A stretch of 64,000 nt of DNA, from positions 1-64,000 of the forward strand of contig JAEYWK010000054.1 of the NCBI GenBank assembly GCA_023431345.1, written 5' to 3'. The notes below the pieces were generated by a model. The model saw only the letters and a list, made by a program, of their open reading frames with translations. It was not told the origin of the DNA and searched no databases. This DNA is from Pseudomonadota bacterium. Lineage in GTDB: Bacteria; Myxococcota_A; Polyangia; Polyangiales; Polyangiaceae. The position numbers and the translations under genes were made by a program. This document shows, piece by piece, positions 18,073-26,850 of this stretch. Position 1 is the first letter of the stretch. Every line of letters begins with the position of its first letter.

Positions 18073-19977
18073 GTGCCGGTCGCGCGCAATCTGCCCGGGA
18101 GCAAGTCGACGGTCGGCCGGATCTGGGAGAGGTGGCTCGTTTGCGGCGCCTTGGCGTTGGCAGCCGCGGCGCAGCCGGCGCTCGCCGCGGCGCTCGAGCG
18201 GTCGGAGCTCGAGGAGCGCAGCGTGACACGCGCGCTCGGCCCCGCTGTCGACCGCGACCCGCATCCGGAAGGCAAGCGCATCGAGAGCGTGGAGATCGTG
18301 CGTTTGGCCGTGTTCGACAGCGACGACCCGATCCCCGACTTCGTCAACGTGCTGCACGCGCAGACCCGCGAGCACGTGATCCGCCGCGAGCTGCTGTTCT
18401 CGGCGGGCGAGGAGTACAGCGCGGAGTTGGTGGAAGAGACGCTGCGCAACCTGCAGCTGATCCCGCAGTTCGGGGTGGTGGTCATCGTCGCGCTCCCGGG
18501 CAAGACGCCGGGCACGGTCCGCGTCGTGGTGATCGTGCGCGACATCTGGAGCTTGCGACTGAACTCGCAGCTGCAAGGCACGCCGACCAACATCACCTAC
18601 CTGTTCCTCAACCCGCTCGAGAACAACCTGTTCGGGTTGCGCGCCCAGCTCGGAGCGCAATTCGTGCTGCAGCCCGACCATTACACGCTGGGCGTGCTCG
18701 GCTCGTATCCGTCCCTGTTCGACAGCGACGTCGACGCCTACGGCGCGGTGAACGTGCACGTGAACACCGAGAGCGGGGAGGCCGAAGGTTCCCTCGGTAG
18801 CTTCGTGTTGCGGCAAGACCTGGTCGCGCTCTCCGACAAATGGGCGTTTCTGGTGGGCGGCGCTTGGTCCTTCGAGCAGACACGCCTGCTCGAGAGCGGC
18901 GGCGTCCGCATCGACTACGGCTGGCCGCCTAGCGCGGAGATCTTCAGCCAGCCGTTTCGGTCGCACGGCGTCCCGATCGTGTACACCACGCACATCACGC
19001 GCACGGGCGGCGAGCTGTCGCGCTCGTTCGGCACTCGGAACAAGACCGTGCTCACCGGCGGCGTGGAGCTGATTCGGCGGAAGTTCCGCGCCGCTCGCCC
19101 GCCTGACGTGTCCGAGCGCGATTTCGCGGCCTTCGTGCGCGAAGAGGTGCCGGTGAGCGACACGCGTCTCAGCCCGTTCGTGCAGCTCGAGCACAAGGGC
19201 ACACGCTACCTCGCCACGCGCGACGTCGAGACGCTCGAGCTGCAAGAGTCGTATCAGCTCGGGCAGATGCTCGCGCTGCGCGTCTACCCGGCGCTGCAGG
19301 CCGCCGTTTCTTCCCGTGATCTGCTCGGGACCGTCGCTTGGCTCGGCTACACCTGGCCGCTCGGTGATGGCCTCGTGCGCGGCGTCGCCAGCTCCAGCAT
19401 CGAGACCGCGAACGACGCCAAGCATCAAGCGCTGGCGCAGGGCGCGCTGCGCGTGATCAGCCCGAAGTATCGCTTCGCGCGGCTGGTGACGGACGTGGTC
19501 GCGGTCTCGACCTACGAAAACTACCTCAATCGCAAGCTGGTGCTCGGGGGCGAGTCGCGGCCGCGCGGCTACATGATCGGCGCGTTTCGCGGCGCGCACG
19601 CGCTGGCCGCCAGCGCCGAGCTGCGTACCTCGAGCATCGACGTGCTCTCGGCGCGCGTCGGGGCGGTGCTGTTCTACGACGTAGCGGGGGTGGGCAGCCG
19701 CTTCCGCGAGGCGCTATCGACGCGGCACGACCAGCGCGAAGCAGCGGGCTTGCGGCAGTCCTTGGGCATCGGCGCGCGCGTCCTGTTTCCGCAGATCAAC
19801 CGCGCCTCGTTCCGCGTCGATTGGGCCGCTCCGCTCACGCCCGGTCGCGGGCGGAGCCCCGATCGTCCGCTGCCGGGCGCCGTTTACTTCACGTTCGGCC
19901 AGGCCTTCGATCTACCGCGGCTCAAGCTGCCGGAGATCCTCGGCGCGGAGACGACCTTGCTCGATCTCTCGCTGTAG
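18073..19977 (+). CDS. Omp85-superfamily outer-membrane protein with POTRA-like domain
   Basis: A 634-residue protein. A hydrophobic N-terminal signal (WLVCGALALAAAAQPALAAA) follows about 20 basic residues. A POTRA-like unit covers about 65-155 (IESVEIVR, then VIRRELLFSAGEEYSAELVE and TLRNLQLIPQFGVVVIV). The rest looks like a 16-strand barrel. Near its end SRPRGYMIGAFRG matches the Omp85 (V/I)RG(F/Y) loop. It is likely a transporter or assembly factor related to BamA/TamA; its cargo is unknown. Start is GTG 18073. It is divergent from DUF58 with 54 bp between, so the two may share control. Confidence 0.85.
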   Translation: MPVARNLPGSKSTVGRIWERWLVCGALALAAAAQPALAAALERSELEERSVTRALGPAVDRDPHPEGKRIESVEIVRLAVFDSDDPIPDFVNVLHAQTREHVIRRELLFSAGEEYSAELVEETLRNLQLIPQFGVVVIVALPGKTPGTVRVVVIVRDIWSLRLNSQLQGTPTNITYLFLNPLENNLFGLRAQLGAQFVLQPDHYTLGVLGSYPSLFDSDVDAYGAVNVHVNTESGEAEGSLGSFVLRQDLVALSDKWAFLVGGAWSFEQTRLLESGGVRIDYGWPPSAEIFSQPFRSHGVPIVYTTHITRTGGELSRSFGTRNKTVLTGGVELIRRKFRAARPPDVSERDFAAFVREEVPVSDTRLSPFVQLEHKGTRYLATRDVETLELQESYQLGQMLALRVYPALQAAVSSRDLLGTVAWLGYTWPLGDGLVRGVASSSIETANDAKHQALAQGALRVISPKYRFARLVTDVVAVSTYENYLNRKLVLGGESRPRGYMIGAFRGAHALAASAELRTSSIDVLSARVGAVLFYDVAGVGSRFREALSTRHDQREAAGLRQSLGIGARVLFPQINRASFRVDWAAPLTPGRGRSPDRPLPGAVYFTFGQAFDLPRLKLPEILGAETTLLDLSL

Positions 19978-20158
19978 GCCGCCTGACCCCAGCCTTGATT
20001 GTGATCGGGCCGGGCGGGAGCGGCTGATCGGGAGCGGTTGCGGGCTCGGACTGGGGGTGGGGTTCGGACGAGCGCCAATTCGCAGACGCCGGTAGCGGTA
20101 GCGTTTGCGGACGAGAGGGCCTGCTTGTCGGTGGGACTCATGCGGAGCGCGCACCCGC

Positions 20159-20206
20159 TGCGCCAGCGCCGGGTCATGCGGAGCCAAACGGTGGGGCGCT
20201 GGCACA
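20159..20206 (+). promoter_or_regulatory. Hairpin upstream of the aromatic amino acid hydroxylase
   Basis: TGCGCCAGCGCC (20159-20170) pairs with GGCGCTGGCACA (20195-20206) at 11 of 12 positions around a 24-nt loop, ending 25 bp before the hydroxylase start. The 254-bp gap before this gene also holds the direct repeats GATCGGG...AGCGG (about 20003-20037) and CATGCGGAGC (20140 and 20175). The role is unknown. Confidence 0.4.
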
Positions 20207-20231
20207 CCGGCCGCGCGAGGGGGGGCATGCG

Positions 20232-21980
20232 ATGGCGGGCGGGCGCGGGTCGATCCAAACTGGAGGGTTGACCGGACAAGGCACCCTCGCGCGCGTCCCT
20301 CCGCATCTGCGGCACCTGATCGTGCAGCAAGACTACTCGCGCTACACGGCCATCGACCAGGCGGTGTGGCGCTTCGTGCTGCTGCAGGCGCACGCGCGGC
20401 TCGCGGCCACCGCGCACCCCGCCTACGCGCGCGGGCTCGGGCAGAGCGGCATCTCCGTGGAGCGCATCCCGCGCATCGAGGAGATGGACGCGATGCTCGC
20501 GCCGCTGGGCTGGGGCTGCGTGTGCGTTGACGGCTTCATCCCGCCGCGCGCCTTTCAGGAGCTGCAGTCGCTGTCGATCTTGCCCGTGGCGGCCGACATG
20601 CGCAGCGCCGAGCACTTGGTCTACACGCCAGCGCCCGACATCATTCACGAGGCGGCGGGGCACGCGCCCATTTTGCCGGAGCCGACCTACGCCGCTTACC
20701 TCCGGCGCATCGGCGCCGCGGGCGCGCGCGCTTTCACCTTGCCGGAGGACACCCGGGTCGACCGCGCCATCCACGCGCTGTCGGAGATCAAAGAAGCCGT
20801 GAGCGCGTCGGCGGCCGAGGTCGAGCGCGCCGAGCGCGCCCTGGCCGAGGCGTACGCGGGCGTCACACGCACGAGCGAAGCGGCGCGGCTCTCGCGGCTC
20901 TACTGGTGGACGGCCGAGTACGGCTTGGTCGGCACGCCACGCGACTACAAGCTGTACGGCGCGGGCCTGCTCTCTTCGCTGTGGGAGAGCCTGTCTTGTC
21001 ACGATCCGCGCGTGGCCAAGCTGCTGCTGACCGCGTCGGCGGGCGGGGTCGACTACGACGTCACCAGGCCGCAACCGCAGCTGTTCGTCACGCCGAGCTT
21101 CGAGCACCTGCACGACGTGCTGGACGCGGTGGTCTCGGAGCTGCCGTCGGTACGGGGCGGGGAAGACGCGATCGCCGAAGCGCTGGCGGCGGCCGAGATC
21201 TCGACCGTCACCCTCGAAGGCGGGCTGGTGATTCACGGCGTGCTGGGGCAGCGGCTCACGGCCGGTGACCGCTCGTCCTTGCTCGGTTTCCGCGGACGGG
21301 CGCGAGCGGAGCTCGGCGGCGTGCGAGCGGAGCTCAGCGGCGTGGAGGCGGAATCAATCGGTCTGTACGCGCTGCTGGGCCACGCGGGGCAGCTTTCGCG
21401 CGAGCTTTCGGCGGGTCAGTTCGCGCTTTCGCTACCGAGCGGTGCCCGCGTGCGCGGTGAGGCGCGCCTGGTGCAGCGCGGGCCAGGTGACGCCGCCGCC
21501 ATCATCGTCGTCGAGCGAGGCGAGCTGTCGCTCGGCACGGACCTGCACGACGTGCTCGCGCCGGGGCAGGTGGTGGTGCTCGCGCCGCGCGCCCTCGGCG
21601 CTCACGCGGGCGCCCCGAGCGATTTCTTTCCGAGCACCGAGCTGCCCGACACCCGCGTGCCGAAGGCGCACTCCATCCCTCCGCGCGAGCACGCCCTGCT
21701 TGCGCTTTACGAATCGGCGCTCGGCGCGCTCAGGGCCGCCCTCGGCGCCGACGTCGTGCCGGTGTTCGAGCGCGTTCATGCACAGCTAGTGACGAGCTTC
21801 CCGCACGACTGGCTGTTGCGCTGGAACCTGCTCGAGAGCCTGTACAAGCTCGGCGCGCCGGGGCCGCTCGCGGAGGCGCTCCACCAAGAGCTCTCGCAGC
21901 TCGAGGCCCACTACGGCTACCGCCAGCCGATCGCGTCGGGTCTCAGCTACCTGTCGCGCTGGGCCTCGGCCGGCAGCTGA
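20232..21980 (+). CDS. Aromatic amino acid hydroxylase (phenylalanine 4-monooxygenase-like), long form
   Basis: A 582-residue iron- and pterin-dependent hydroxylase. The catalytic core shows the 2-His-1-carboxylate facial triad: PDIIHEAAGHAP (His139, His144) and WWTAEYGLVG (Glu229). The core ends near residue 300 (PQLFVTPSFEHLHDVLD). About 280 further residues are not part of classical bacterial PhhA (about 270 aa); they include a beta-rich section with many Gly/Val and a helical end. Long forms of this type are known in Bacteroidetes and myxobacteria. The substrate is probably Phe, though Tyr or Trp cannot be excluded. ATG 20232 is used; a later TTG with GGAGGG in front (20268) is possible. 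Confidence 0.88.
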   Translation: MAGGRGSIQTGGLTGQGTLARVPPHLRHLIVQQDYSRYTAIDQAVWRFVLLQAHARLAATAHPAYARGLGQSGISVERIPRIEEMDAMLAPLGWGCVCVDGFIPPRAFQELQSLSILPVAADMRSAEHLVYTPAPDIIHEAAGHAPILPEPTYAAYLRRIGAAGARAFTLPEDTRVDRAIHALSEIKEAVSASAAEVERAERALAEAYAGVTRTSEAARLSRLYWWTAEYGLVGTPRDYKLYGAGLLSSLWESLSCHDPRVAKLLLTASAGGVDYDVTRPQPQLFVTPSFEHLHDVLDAVVSELPSVRGGEDAIAEALAAAEISTVTLEGGLVIHGVLGQRLTAGDRSSLLGFRGRARAELGGVRAELSGVEAESIGLYALLGHAGQLSRELSAGQFALSLPSGARVRGEARLVQRGPGDAAAIIVVERGELSLGTDLHDVLAPGQVVVLAPRALGAHAGAPSDFFPSTELPDTRVPKAHSIPPREHALLALYESALGALRAALGADVVPVFERVHAQLVTSFPHDWLLRWNLLESLYKLGAPGPLAEALHQELSQLEAHYGYRQPIASGLSYLSRWASAGS

Positions 21981-22060
21981 GCGCTATGGATTGGCTCCTG
22001 TGGCGGTCGCCGCTGGGGTCGGGGTGAGGGAGCGGCGCTCGTGCTACAAGCGCTCGCGTC

Positions 22061-22927
22061 ATGAAGGTCTTGGTCACGGGAGCGAGCGGCCGTTTGGGCC
22101 GAGTGGTGTGCCAGGAGCTGGCGCGCGCGGGCCACGACGTGCGCGCCACCGATCGGCGCTTTGCCGCGCTCGAGGTGCCCCTGACGCTGGCTGATCTGCG
22201 CGAGCCGCTCGCTCCATACCCGCTGCTCGAGGGGCGCGATGCGCTCGTGCACCTCGGCAACATCCCCAACCTCAACGGCGGAGCGGCGCCTCAAGTCGTG
22301 CTGGGCGAGAACACCACCATCAACGCCAACGTGTTTCGCGCCGCGGTCGAGCTCGGGGTCAAGCGCATCGTCTTCGCCAGCTCGCTGCAAGCGATGATCC
22401 GCCTCGACCATGGGCAACCGTCCGCGGAGCCTCCCTTCGGCATCCCTTACTTCCCGCTCGATGGCGACGCTCCTCCGAACCCCGGCGACAACTTCTACGC
22501 CCTGAGCAAGGAGTTCGCCGAGCGCACGCTGCGCTTGATGTGTTCGCTCGACCCAGCGCTGACCTGCACCGCCCTGCGCTTCCCGATGCTGGCCGGAGAA
22601 TGGTTCACGAACCGGCTTCAGACGCCGCTCCCACCGAGCGGCCTCAACCGGAGCGAGGGCCTGACCTACCTGAAGCTCGACGACGCAGCCCGCGTCGTGG
22701 CGTTGGTCCTCGAGCGCCAACAGCCGGGCTATCACCAGTACTTCCCTGCACAAGCCGTCGAAATCGAGGGCATGCCGGCGGCCGCGGTGATCGCGGAGCT
22801 CTTTCCGCAGACGCCCCTCAACCGCCCGGCCGAATCCATTCACTCGCTGGTCGACCTGTCGGCGCTCGAACGCGACGTGGGATTTCGACCAGGGGCCCCC
22901 CTGACGGTTCGCCTGGAGCGGCGTTAG
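22061..22927 (+). CDS. NAD(P)-dependent epimerase/dehydratase (extended SDR)
   Basis: A 288-residue extended short-chain dehydrogenase. The dinucleotide loop TGASGRLG is at 6-13, DALVHLGNIP follows the fourth strand, and the catalytic pair appears in FYALSKEF (Tyr-x3-Lys). FASSLQA carries the catalytic Ser. The fold suggests a nucleotide-sugar or uronate substrate. No sugar pathway genes adjoin it, so the substrate is open. The start has no Shine-Dalgarno; the -10-like TACAAG (22045-22050) lies 10 nt upstream, suggesting a leaderless transcript. The AraC gene 145 bp downstream may regulate it. Confidence 0.9.
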   Translation: MKVLVTGASGRLGRVVCQELARAGHDVRATDRRFAALEVPLTLADLREPLAPYPLLEGRDALVHLGNIPNLNGGAAPQVVLGENTTINANVFRAAVELGVKRIVFASSLQAMIRLDHGQPSAEPPFGIPYFPLDGDAPPNPGDNFYALSKEFAERTLRLMCSLDPALTCTALRFPMLAGEWFTNRLQTPLPPSGLNRSEGLTYLKLDDAARVVALVLERQQPGYHQYFPAQAVEIEGMPAAAVIAELFPQTPLNRPAESIHSLVDLSALERDVGFRPGAPLTVRLERR

Positions 22928-22978
22928 AAGCTCCCAGCCTTCTCAAGTTGGTCGCACGCTGGCAGTTCCGGTGGTTTT

Positions 22979-22994
22979 CTGACTGGACGGTCAG
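22979..22994. promoter_or_regulatory. Palindromic operator, copy 1
   Basis: CTGACTGGACGGTCAG is an inverted repeat (CTGAC-N6-GTCAG) found twice in identical form in this 145-bp gap. Its shape resembles TetR-family operators, though no TetR gene is in the window. Confidence 0.6.
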
Positions 22995-22997
22995 AAT

Positions 22998-23010
22998 ACT
23001 AGCTGCTAGT
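22998..23010. promoter_or_regulatory. Short perfect palindrome between the two operators
   Basis: ACTAGC-T-GCTAGT is a 13-bp dyad lying between the operator copies. It may be a third protein site or part of the core promoter. Confidence 0.4.
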
Positions 23011-23021
23011 TCTCTCGAACG

Positions 23022-23037
23022 CTGACTGGACGGTCAG
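23022..23037. promoter_or_regulatory. Palindromic operator, copy 2
   Basis: This is an exact second copy of CTGACTGGACGGTCAG, 43 bp from copy 1 (about four helical turns, so on the same DNA face). It ends 35 bp before the AraC start codon. Confidence 0.6.
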
Positions 23038-23072
23038 CTCGGATTCGACCACATTTCCTGTTTATTCGTACG

Positions 23073-24032
23073 ATGCCCACGACAGACGTGCTGACGGACG
23101 TGCTGGAGACGGTTCGAGTGGGTGCGGCTTGCTACGGACGCGTCGAGGCGGCAGCCCCGTGGGGGTTCGGCGTCGAGGCCGACGAGGAAGACGCGAAGTT
23201 CCACGTCGTGCTGTCGGGCGAGTGCTGGCTCGAGGTCGAGAGGCAGGAGCCCGTCCACTTGCGCGGCGGGGATTTGGTCGCGCTGCCGCATGGCCACGCT
23301 CACGCCTTGCGTGACGTTCCAAGCTCGCCGATTCGCCCGCTGCGCGAGCTGTTCACGGGCTCGAGCGGCAAGTGTCAGGCATCCATCAACGTGGGCGGCG
23401 AGGGCGCCAGCGCGACCCTCGTCACGGGCTCGTTCCATTTCGAAGATCGCCGCAACAATCCGCTGCTTTCGGTGCTGCCGCCCTTGATCGTGCTGCCGGG
23501 AGAGATGAGCCACAACGTGCACTGGCTGGAGCCGACGTTGAAGTTCATCGCGTGCGAAGCGGCCTCGGGGCGTCCCGGCTCGCAGACGGTCGTCAGTCGC
23601 CTGGCGGATGTGCTGTTCATTCAGATCGTGCGCGGCTACTTGGCCTCGCTGCCGCCCGGAGCGAGCGGCTGGCTGGGCGCCTTGGGCGATGCGCAAATCG
23701 GCTCCGCCCTCGGCTTGATCCATCAGAGCCCTGAGCTCGATTGGACGGTACAGTCGCTGGCGGCGAGGGTGGCCATGTCACGCTCGGCCTTCGCTTCGCG
23801 CTTCGCGCGGCTGGTGGGTGAGCCGCCGCTGGCCTACGTCACGCGTTGGCGCATGCAGAAAGCTGCCGGCCTGCTGCGTCAAAGCAGCGCCACCTTGGCC
23901 GACATCGCCGAGCGCGTGGGCTACGACTCCGAAGCCGCGTTCTCGAAAGCCTTCAAGCGCGCCGTCGGCAGCGCTCCCGGCGCGTACCGAAGGGCCGCCA
24001 AAGCCAGCGTGATCCCCGCGGCAGCAGCATAG
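23073..24032 (+). CDS. AraC-family transcriptional regulator (cupin N-domain)
   Basis: A 319-residue regulator. The N-terminal cupin (about 15-190) has the FHVVLSGECWLEV strand, GDLVALPHGHAHAL, and VLPGEMSHNVHWLEP, typical of the AraC_binding_6-like sensor domain. The C-terminal pair of helix-turn-helix motifs covers about 215-305 (WTVQSLAARVAMSRSAFASR and ATLADIAERVGYDSEAAFSK). Inducer and targets are unknown. The two identical dyads upstream may be its own autoregulatory sites, though AraC proteins usually prefer direct repeats. It is convergent with moxR. Confidence 0.93.
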   Translation: MPTTDVLTDVLETVRVGAACYGRVEAAAPWGFGVEADEEDAKFHVVLSGECWLEVERQEPVHLRGGDLVALPHGHAHALRDVPSSPIRPLRELFTGSSGKCQASINVGGEGASATLVTGSFHFEDRRNNPLLSVLPPLIVLPGEMSHNVHWLEPTLKFIACEAASGRPGSQTVVSRLADVLFIQIVRGYLASLPPGASGWLGALGDAQIGSALGLIHQSPELDWTVQSLAARVAMSRSAFASRFARLVGEPPLAYVTRWRMQKAAGLLRQSSATLADIAERVGYDSEAAFSKAFKRAVGSAPGAYRRAAKASVIPAAAA

Positions 24033-24077
24033 CTCACGCTACGGATCGTCTGGCACGGCCGGGCACGGGGACGCCCG

Positions 24078-24098
24078 AGCGGTTTCATTTCGACCGCT
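24078..24098. terminator. Small hairpin between convergent araC-type gene and moxR
   Basis: AGCGGT-ttcatttcg-ACCGCT forms a 6-bp stem midway between the stops at 24032 and 24117. It is a modest candidate for a shared terminator. Confidence 0.4.
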
Positions 24099-24116
24099 GA
24101 CCGCCGACCGCCGAGA

Positions 24117-25078
<962 letters not shown>

Positions 25079-25079
<1 letters not shown>

Positions 25080-26401
25080 CAGACGGCCCCGCAACGCTGC
25101 TCGATTTCAAGCACGGCCGCCATCACCTTTTTGCGCAGCGCTTCCAGACGCGCGGCTGGGATCAGGCTGCGCTGCTTTTTGACGATGCGATCTTCAATCT
25201 GTCGAAGCTCGGAGAAAGTGAGCTCGAGGTCGCGGCGCGCCTCGTCCGAGAGCAGCTGGCGGCGTTCGATCTCGGCGATCACGAGCTTGGCCGTAGGGCC
25301 TCGCCCCAGGCTCAGACGCTCGCCGAGCAGCTCGAGCGCGGCGCCGCGCAGCTCCGAGAGGCCGAGCGCCGCGTCGGTGCTCGGCGCCGAGAGCACGGCC
25401 ACGCGCCCTGAGGGACCGCCCTGCGCCACGAGCGGCTCCGCCGTGACGTAGCGCGGCGTCACGCGCGGCCGCGGGCGAGCCGCGTTCAAGAGCGCCCACG
25501 CCAAGATGCCCAAGCAGCCGGCACCCCCGAGCACCAGCGGTAGGGGGTCGGGCAGCCCGTGATCGTGCACCTCTTCCAGCGTATCGGTCAGCGCCTGCCC
25601 GAAGTTGGCGAGCGCGCCGCCCCGATCGCCGAATTGCCCCCGCTGCCCGAAGTCGTTGGCGACGAAGTAGAGCTTGCCGCCGCGCTCGCCCCAGCTGTCG
25701 GGCTCCACCAAATAGTTGAGCAGCCCCTCGGCGAACTTGCGGTTGCCCGGGTAGCGCAGCATGAGATTGATGAACGCCGACGGATCGCCCATCGCGAACA
25801 GGCGGCCGCGGTTGGCGATGATGCCGGTGACGGCCAGCGTCGCGTCCGGCTCGCCGCGCGCGGCGATGCTGAGCACCGGTGTGAGGCTAGGGTGGGTGAG
25901 CGCGGTCGGGTGATTGGTGACCACCGTTTCGACGCTCTGCGTGATCGGGTGCCGATTCTGCTCCTGTCCGGCCACGAGCTGCACCGCGGGCTCCGCCAAC
26001 GCCAAGTTGGGGTTGGCGCGGAGGGTCTTCTCGGGTGTGAGGGGCGCGCGCACGCGAAAGATTTGAAAGCGCGCGAGGAATGCGTCGCCGCTGCCATGGT
26101 CGTCGAGCAGCGCCACGCGGCCACCGGCGCGCAGAAAGGCGCTGAGCTCGGCGTAGTCGAGCGTGGCGAGCGGATGCAAAATCACCACGCCGTCCTTCGC
26201 CGTGAGCTTCGAGTAGTCGAGCGTGGCTGCAATCTCCAGGCGCTCGCGTCCGAGGCGCTTCTTGGCCAGCTCGAACAGCTCGCTGCCGCCCTCCCAGCTG
26301 GTGTCGCTGACTTCGAACGCGGCGTGCGCCGGTCTCGCGCCGAGCGTGAGCCCCCCGGCCAGCCACAAGGAAAACGCCAGCTTCCGTGCGACGCGCAGCA
26401 T
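25079..26401 (-). CDS. DUF4350-type periplasmic/membrane protein
   Basis: A 440-residue protein. The start at ATG 26401 gives a good signal peptide (LAFSLWLAGGLTLGARPAHA); the longer frame starts from TTG and adds 18 unlikely residues. The N-terminal half is a Rossmann-like DUF4350 domain (FEVSDTSWEGGSELFELAKK, ALLDDHGSGDAFLARF, FAMGDPSAFINLMLRYPGN). A transmembrane helix follows (about LPLVLGGAGCLGILAWALLN), and the cytoplasmic tail is helical. Such proteins typically sit with MoxR and DUF58 genes. Here the moxR gene overlaps by TGATG, while DUF58 is elsewhere. Confidence 0.82.
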
Positions 26402-26535
26402 CACACTCAAACCCGCGGCAGGGCCGGCCGCTCTATCATTCGACGCCGTGGTCAAGACCTGGCCTGCAGCCTACCCCGATGGGGACGCTTCGCGCTATTT
26501 CGGCCAGCCGCCCGCTTTGGCCCTGCGCTCCGAGC

Positions 26536-26563
26536 TTGACCTTCCGGCGTTGACGGCTAGATT
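26536..26563 (+). promoter_or_regulatory. Promoter for the 62-aa acidic protein
   Basis: TTGACC (26536-26541, 5/6), a 16-bp spacer, and TAGATT (26558-26563, 4/6). Transcription would start near 26570 and leave a leader of about 50 nt. Confidence 0.5.
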
Positions 26564-26618
26564 TCTGACAAGGACCGCGTTTTCACGACGCGTTCCTATC
26601 GCGAAAGCGAGGCGCACC

Positions 26619-26807
26619 ATGCTTCCTCCCTTCATCATCGACCAAATTCGGCGAAGAGAAGAAGAGGAACGTCGCCGTATCGAGCGGGATCGGCCGCGCG
26701 TCGAGCTGCCGGTCGACGCCTATCGCCCGGCGCCGCAGCCGAAGCGCGACGACGACGAGCAGCAGGATGACCCGGAACGCGGCGTCATCATCATCGACCT
26801 CGGCTGA
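26619..26807 (+). CDS. Small charged protein (62 aa), family unknown
   Basis: A 62-residue protein starting MLPPFIIDQI, followed by a helical block of Arg/Glu (RRREEEERRRIERDRPRVEL), a Pro-rich middle, an Asp/Glu cluster, and the hydrophobic end RGVIIIDLG. ATG 26619 is chosen because it has its own promoter; the frame is open far upstream but that part is antisense to the DUF4350 gene. I do not know a function. From memory, similar short proteins occur beside housekeeping genes in other myxobacteria, so it is probably real. The layout of charged helix plus hydrophobic C-terminal strand suggests a partner-binding peptide. Confidence 0.7.
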   Translation: MLPPFIIDQIRRREEEERRRIERDRPRVELPVDAYRPAPQPKRDDDEQQDDPERGVIIIDLG

Positions 26808-26810
26808 GCT

Positions 26811-26839
26811 TTGAAAACGCCCCGGTAGCGTTGTACAAG
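26811..26839 (+). promoter_or_regulatory. Promoter of the lipoprotein pair, near-leaderless
   Basis: TTGAAA (26811-26816, 5/6), a 17-bp spacer, and TACAAG (26834-26839, 4/6). The predicted start near 26846 is only about 5 nt before the ATG at 26851, and no Shine-Dalgarno is present. The -35 box begins 3 nt after the stop of the small protein gene. Confidence 0.55.
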
Positions 26840-26850
26840 CCTCGGCGCCG

